Of a stretch of 5,657 nucleotides of DNA, positions 5,576 through 5,657 are shown piece by piece. Position 1 is the first letter of the stretch. The number at the start of each line of letters is the position of its first letter. A model generated the notes under the pieces. It was not told where the DNA came from. It was given only the letters and a program-made list of their open reading frames with translations, and did not search any database. The stretch is from Filomicrobium sp. (GTDB lineage: Bacteria > Pseudomonadota > Alphaproteobacteria > Rhizobiales > Hyphomicrobiaceae). The stretch is taken from NCBI GenBank assembly GCA_030607105.1, contig JAUWFF010000112.1, forward strand, positions 1 to 5,657, read 5' to 3'. Both the position numbers and the translations under genes were made by a program.

Positions 5576-5657
5576 ATGGCCTACCAACAGACTCTTCCGG
5601 CCGACACCAACTTGATTGGCGAGTTCCGAATCCTCGGCCTACTGGGGAGCGGCGGCT
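5576..5657 (+). CDS. Serine/threonine protein kinase, N-terminus only (cut by window end)
   Basis: Only the first 27 codons are visible. The sequence L7-P-A-D-T-x-L followed by FRILGLLGSGG (17-27) matches the start of bacterial Hanks-type Ser/Thr kinases. These often open with a LPxGTxLxxYxI segment leading into the glycine-rich ATP loop, here G24-S-G26-G27. The catalytic lysine and later motifs lie beyond the window. ATG 5576 is the only plausible start because an in-frame TGA lies at 5555-5557. The nearest GAGG (5556-5559) is 16 nt away, so the ribosome site is weak. The gene diverges from the vWA-FHA/FHA/PP2C cluster, and a kinase next to a PP2C phosphatase and FHA readers fits a shared phospho-signalling system. 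Substrates and any membrane or sensor domains cannot be seen. Confidence 0.75.
   Translation, partial: MAYQQTLPADTNLIGEFRILGLLGSGG

Noticed and set aside
2059..5657. Assignment as a type VI secretion regulatory locus (PpkA/PppA/Fha)
   Set aside because: A kinase, PP2C and FHA occur in such loci, but no secretion structural gene is visible here, and the vWA-FHA and cyclase fusions are not diagnostic of one.

Overview
The window suggests a Gram-negative bacterium, most likely an alphaproteobacterium of the Rhizobiales (Bradyrhizobium-like). This is inferred from protein style only: an FHA-cyclase of a kind I associate with that group, Sec-type signal peptides and weak AGGAG-like ribosome sites. 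Neighbours outside the window are not visible. The base composition looks moderate in GC, and the left third (degraded gene plus small orphan gene) looks like accessory DNA.

Layout. Positions 1-497 (+) hold a decayed gene for a cobalamin/iron-siderophore type ABC-transporter binding protein (BtuF-like), with four in-frame stops, an apparent internal deletion and a frame change. Positions 539-811 (-) encode a small secreted protein with six regularly spaced cysteines. A divergent intergenic region (812-1086) follows, with a possible tiny ORF. Positions 1087-1989 (+) encode an FHA domain fused to a class III nucleotide cyclase. It converges on a three-gene minus-strand cluster, with an 8-bp hairpin between the two. 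In transcription order the cluster is: vWA-like/transmembrane/FHA protein (5004-3544), FHA protein with a phospho-acceptor-like tail (3481-2879), and PP2C phosphatase (2844-2059). A 571-bp divergent intergenic region (5005-5575) carries a perfect 16-bp palindrome and an 8-bp inverted repeat. The start of a Ser/Thr protein kinase (5576 onward, +) runs off the right edge.

How the genes may work together (inference). The parts make up a phospho-threonine signalling module: kinase (writer), PP2C phosphatase (eraser) and three FHA proteins (readers). One reader is anchored in the inner membrane with a periplasmic vWA-like sensor region. Another carries a cyclase domain that could turn phospho-signalling into cAMP or cGMP. 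Two FHA proteins carry short Thr motifs (EATRIL, EKTVFL, AETQIL) in disordered linkers before their FHA domains, which could be kinase targets bound by FHA domains. Individual families are recognisable. The combination, the degenerate metal site of the vWA domain and the altered cyclase active site are the parts most worth study.
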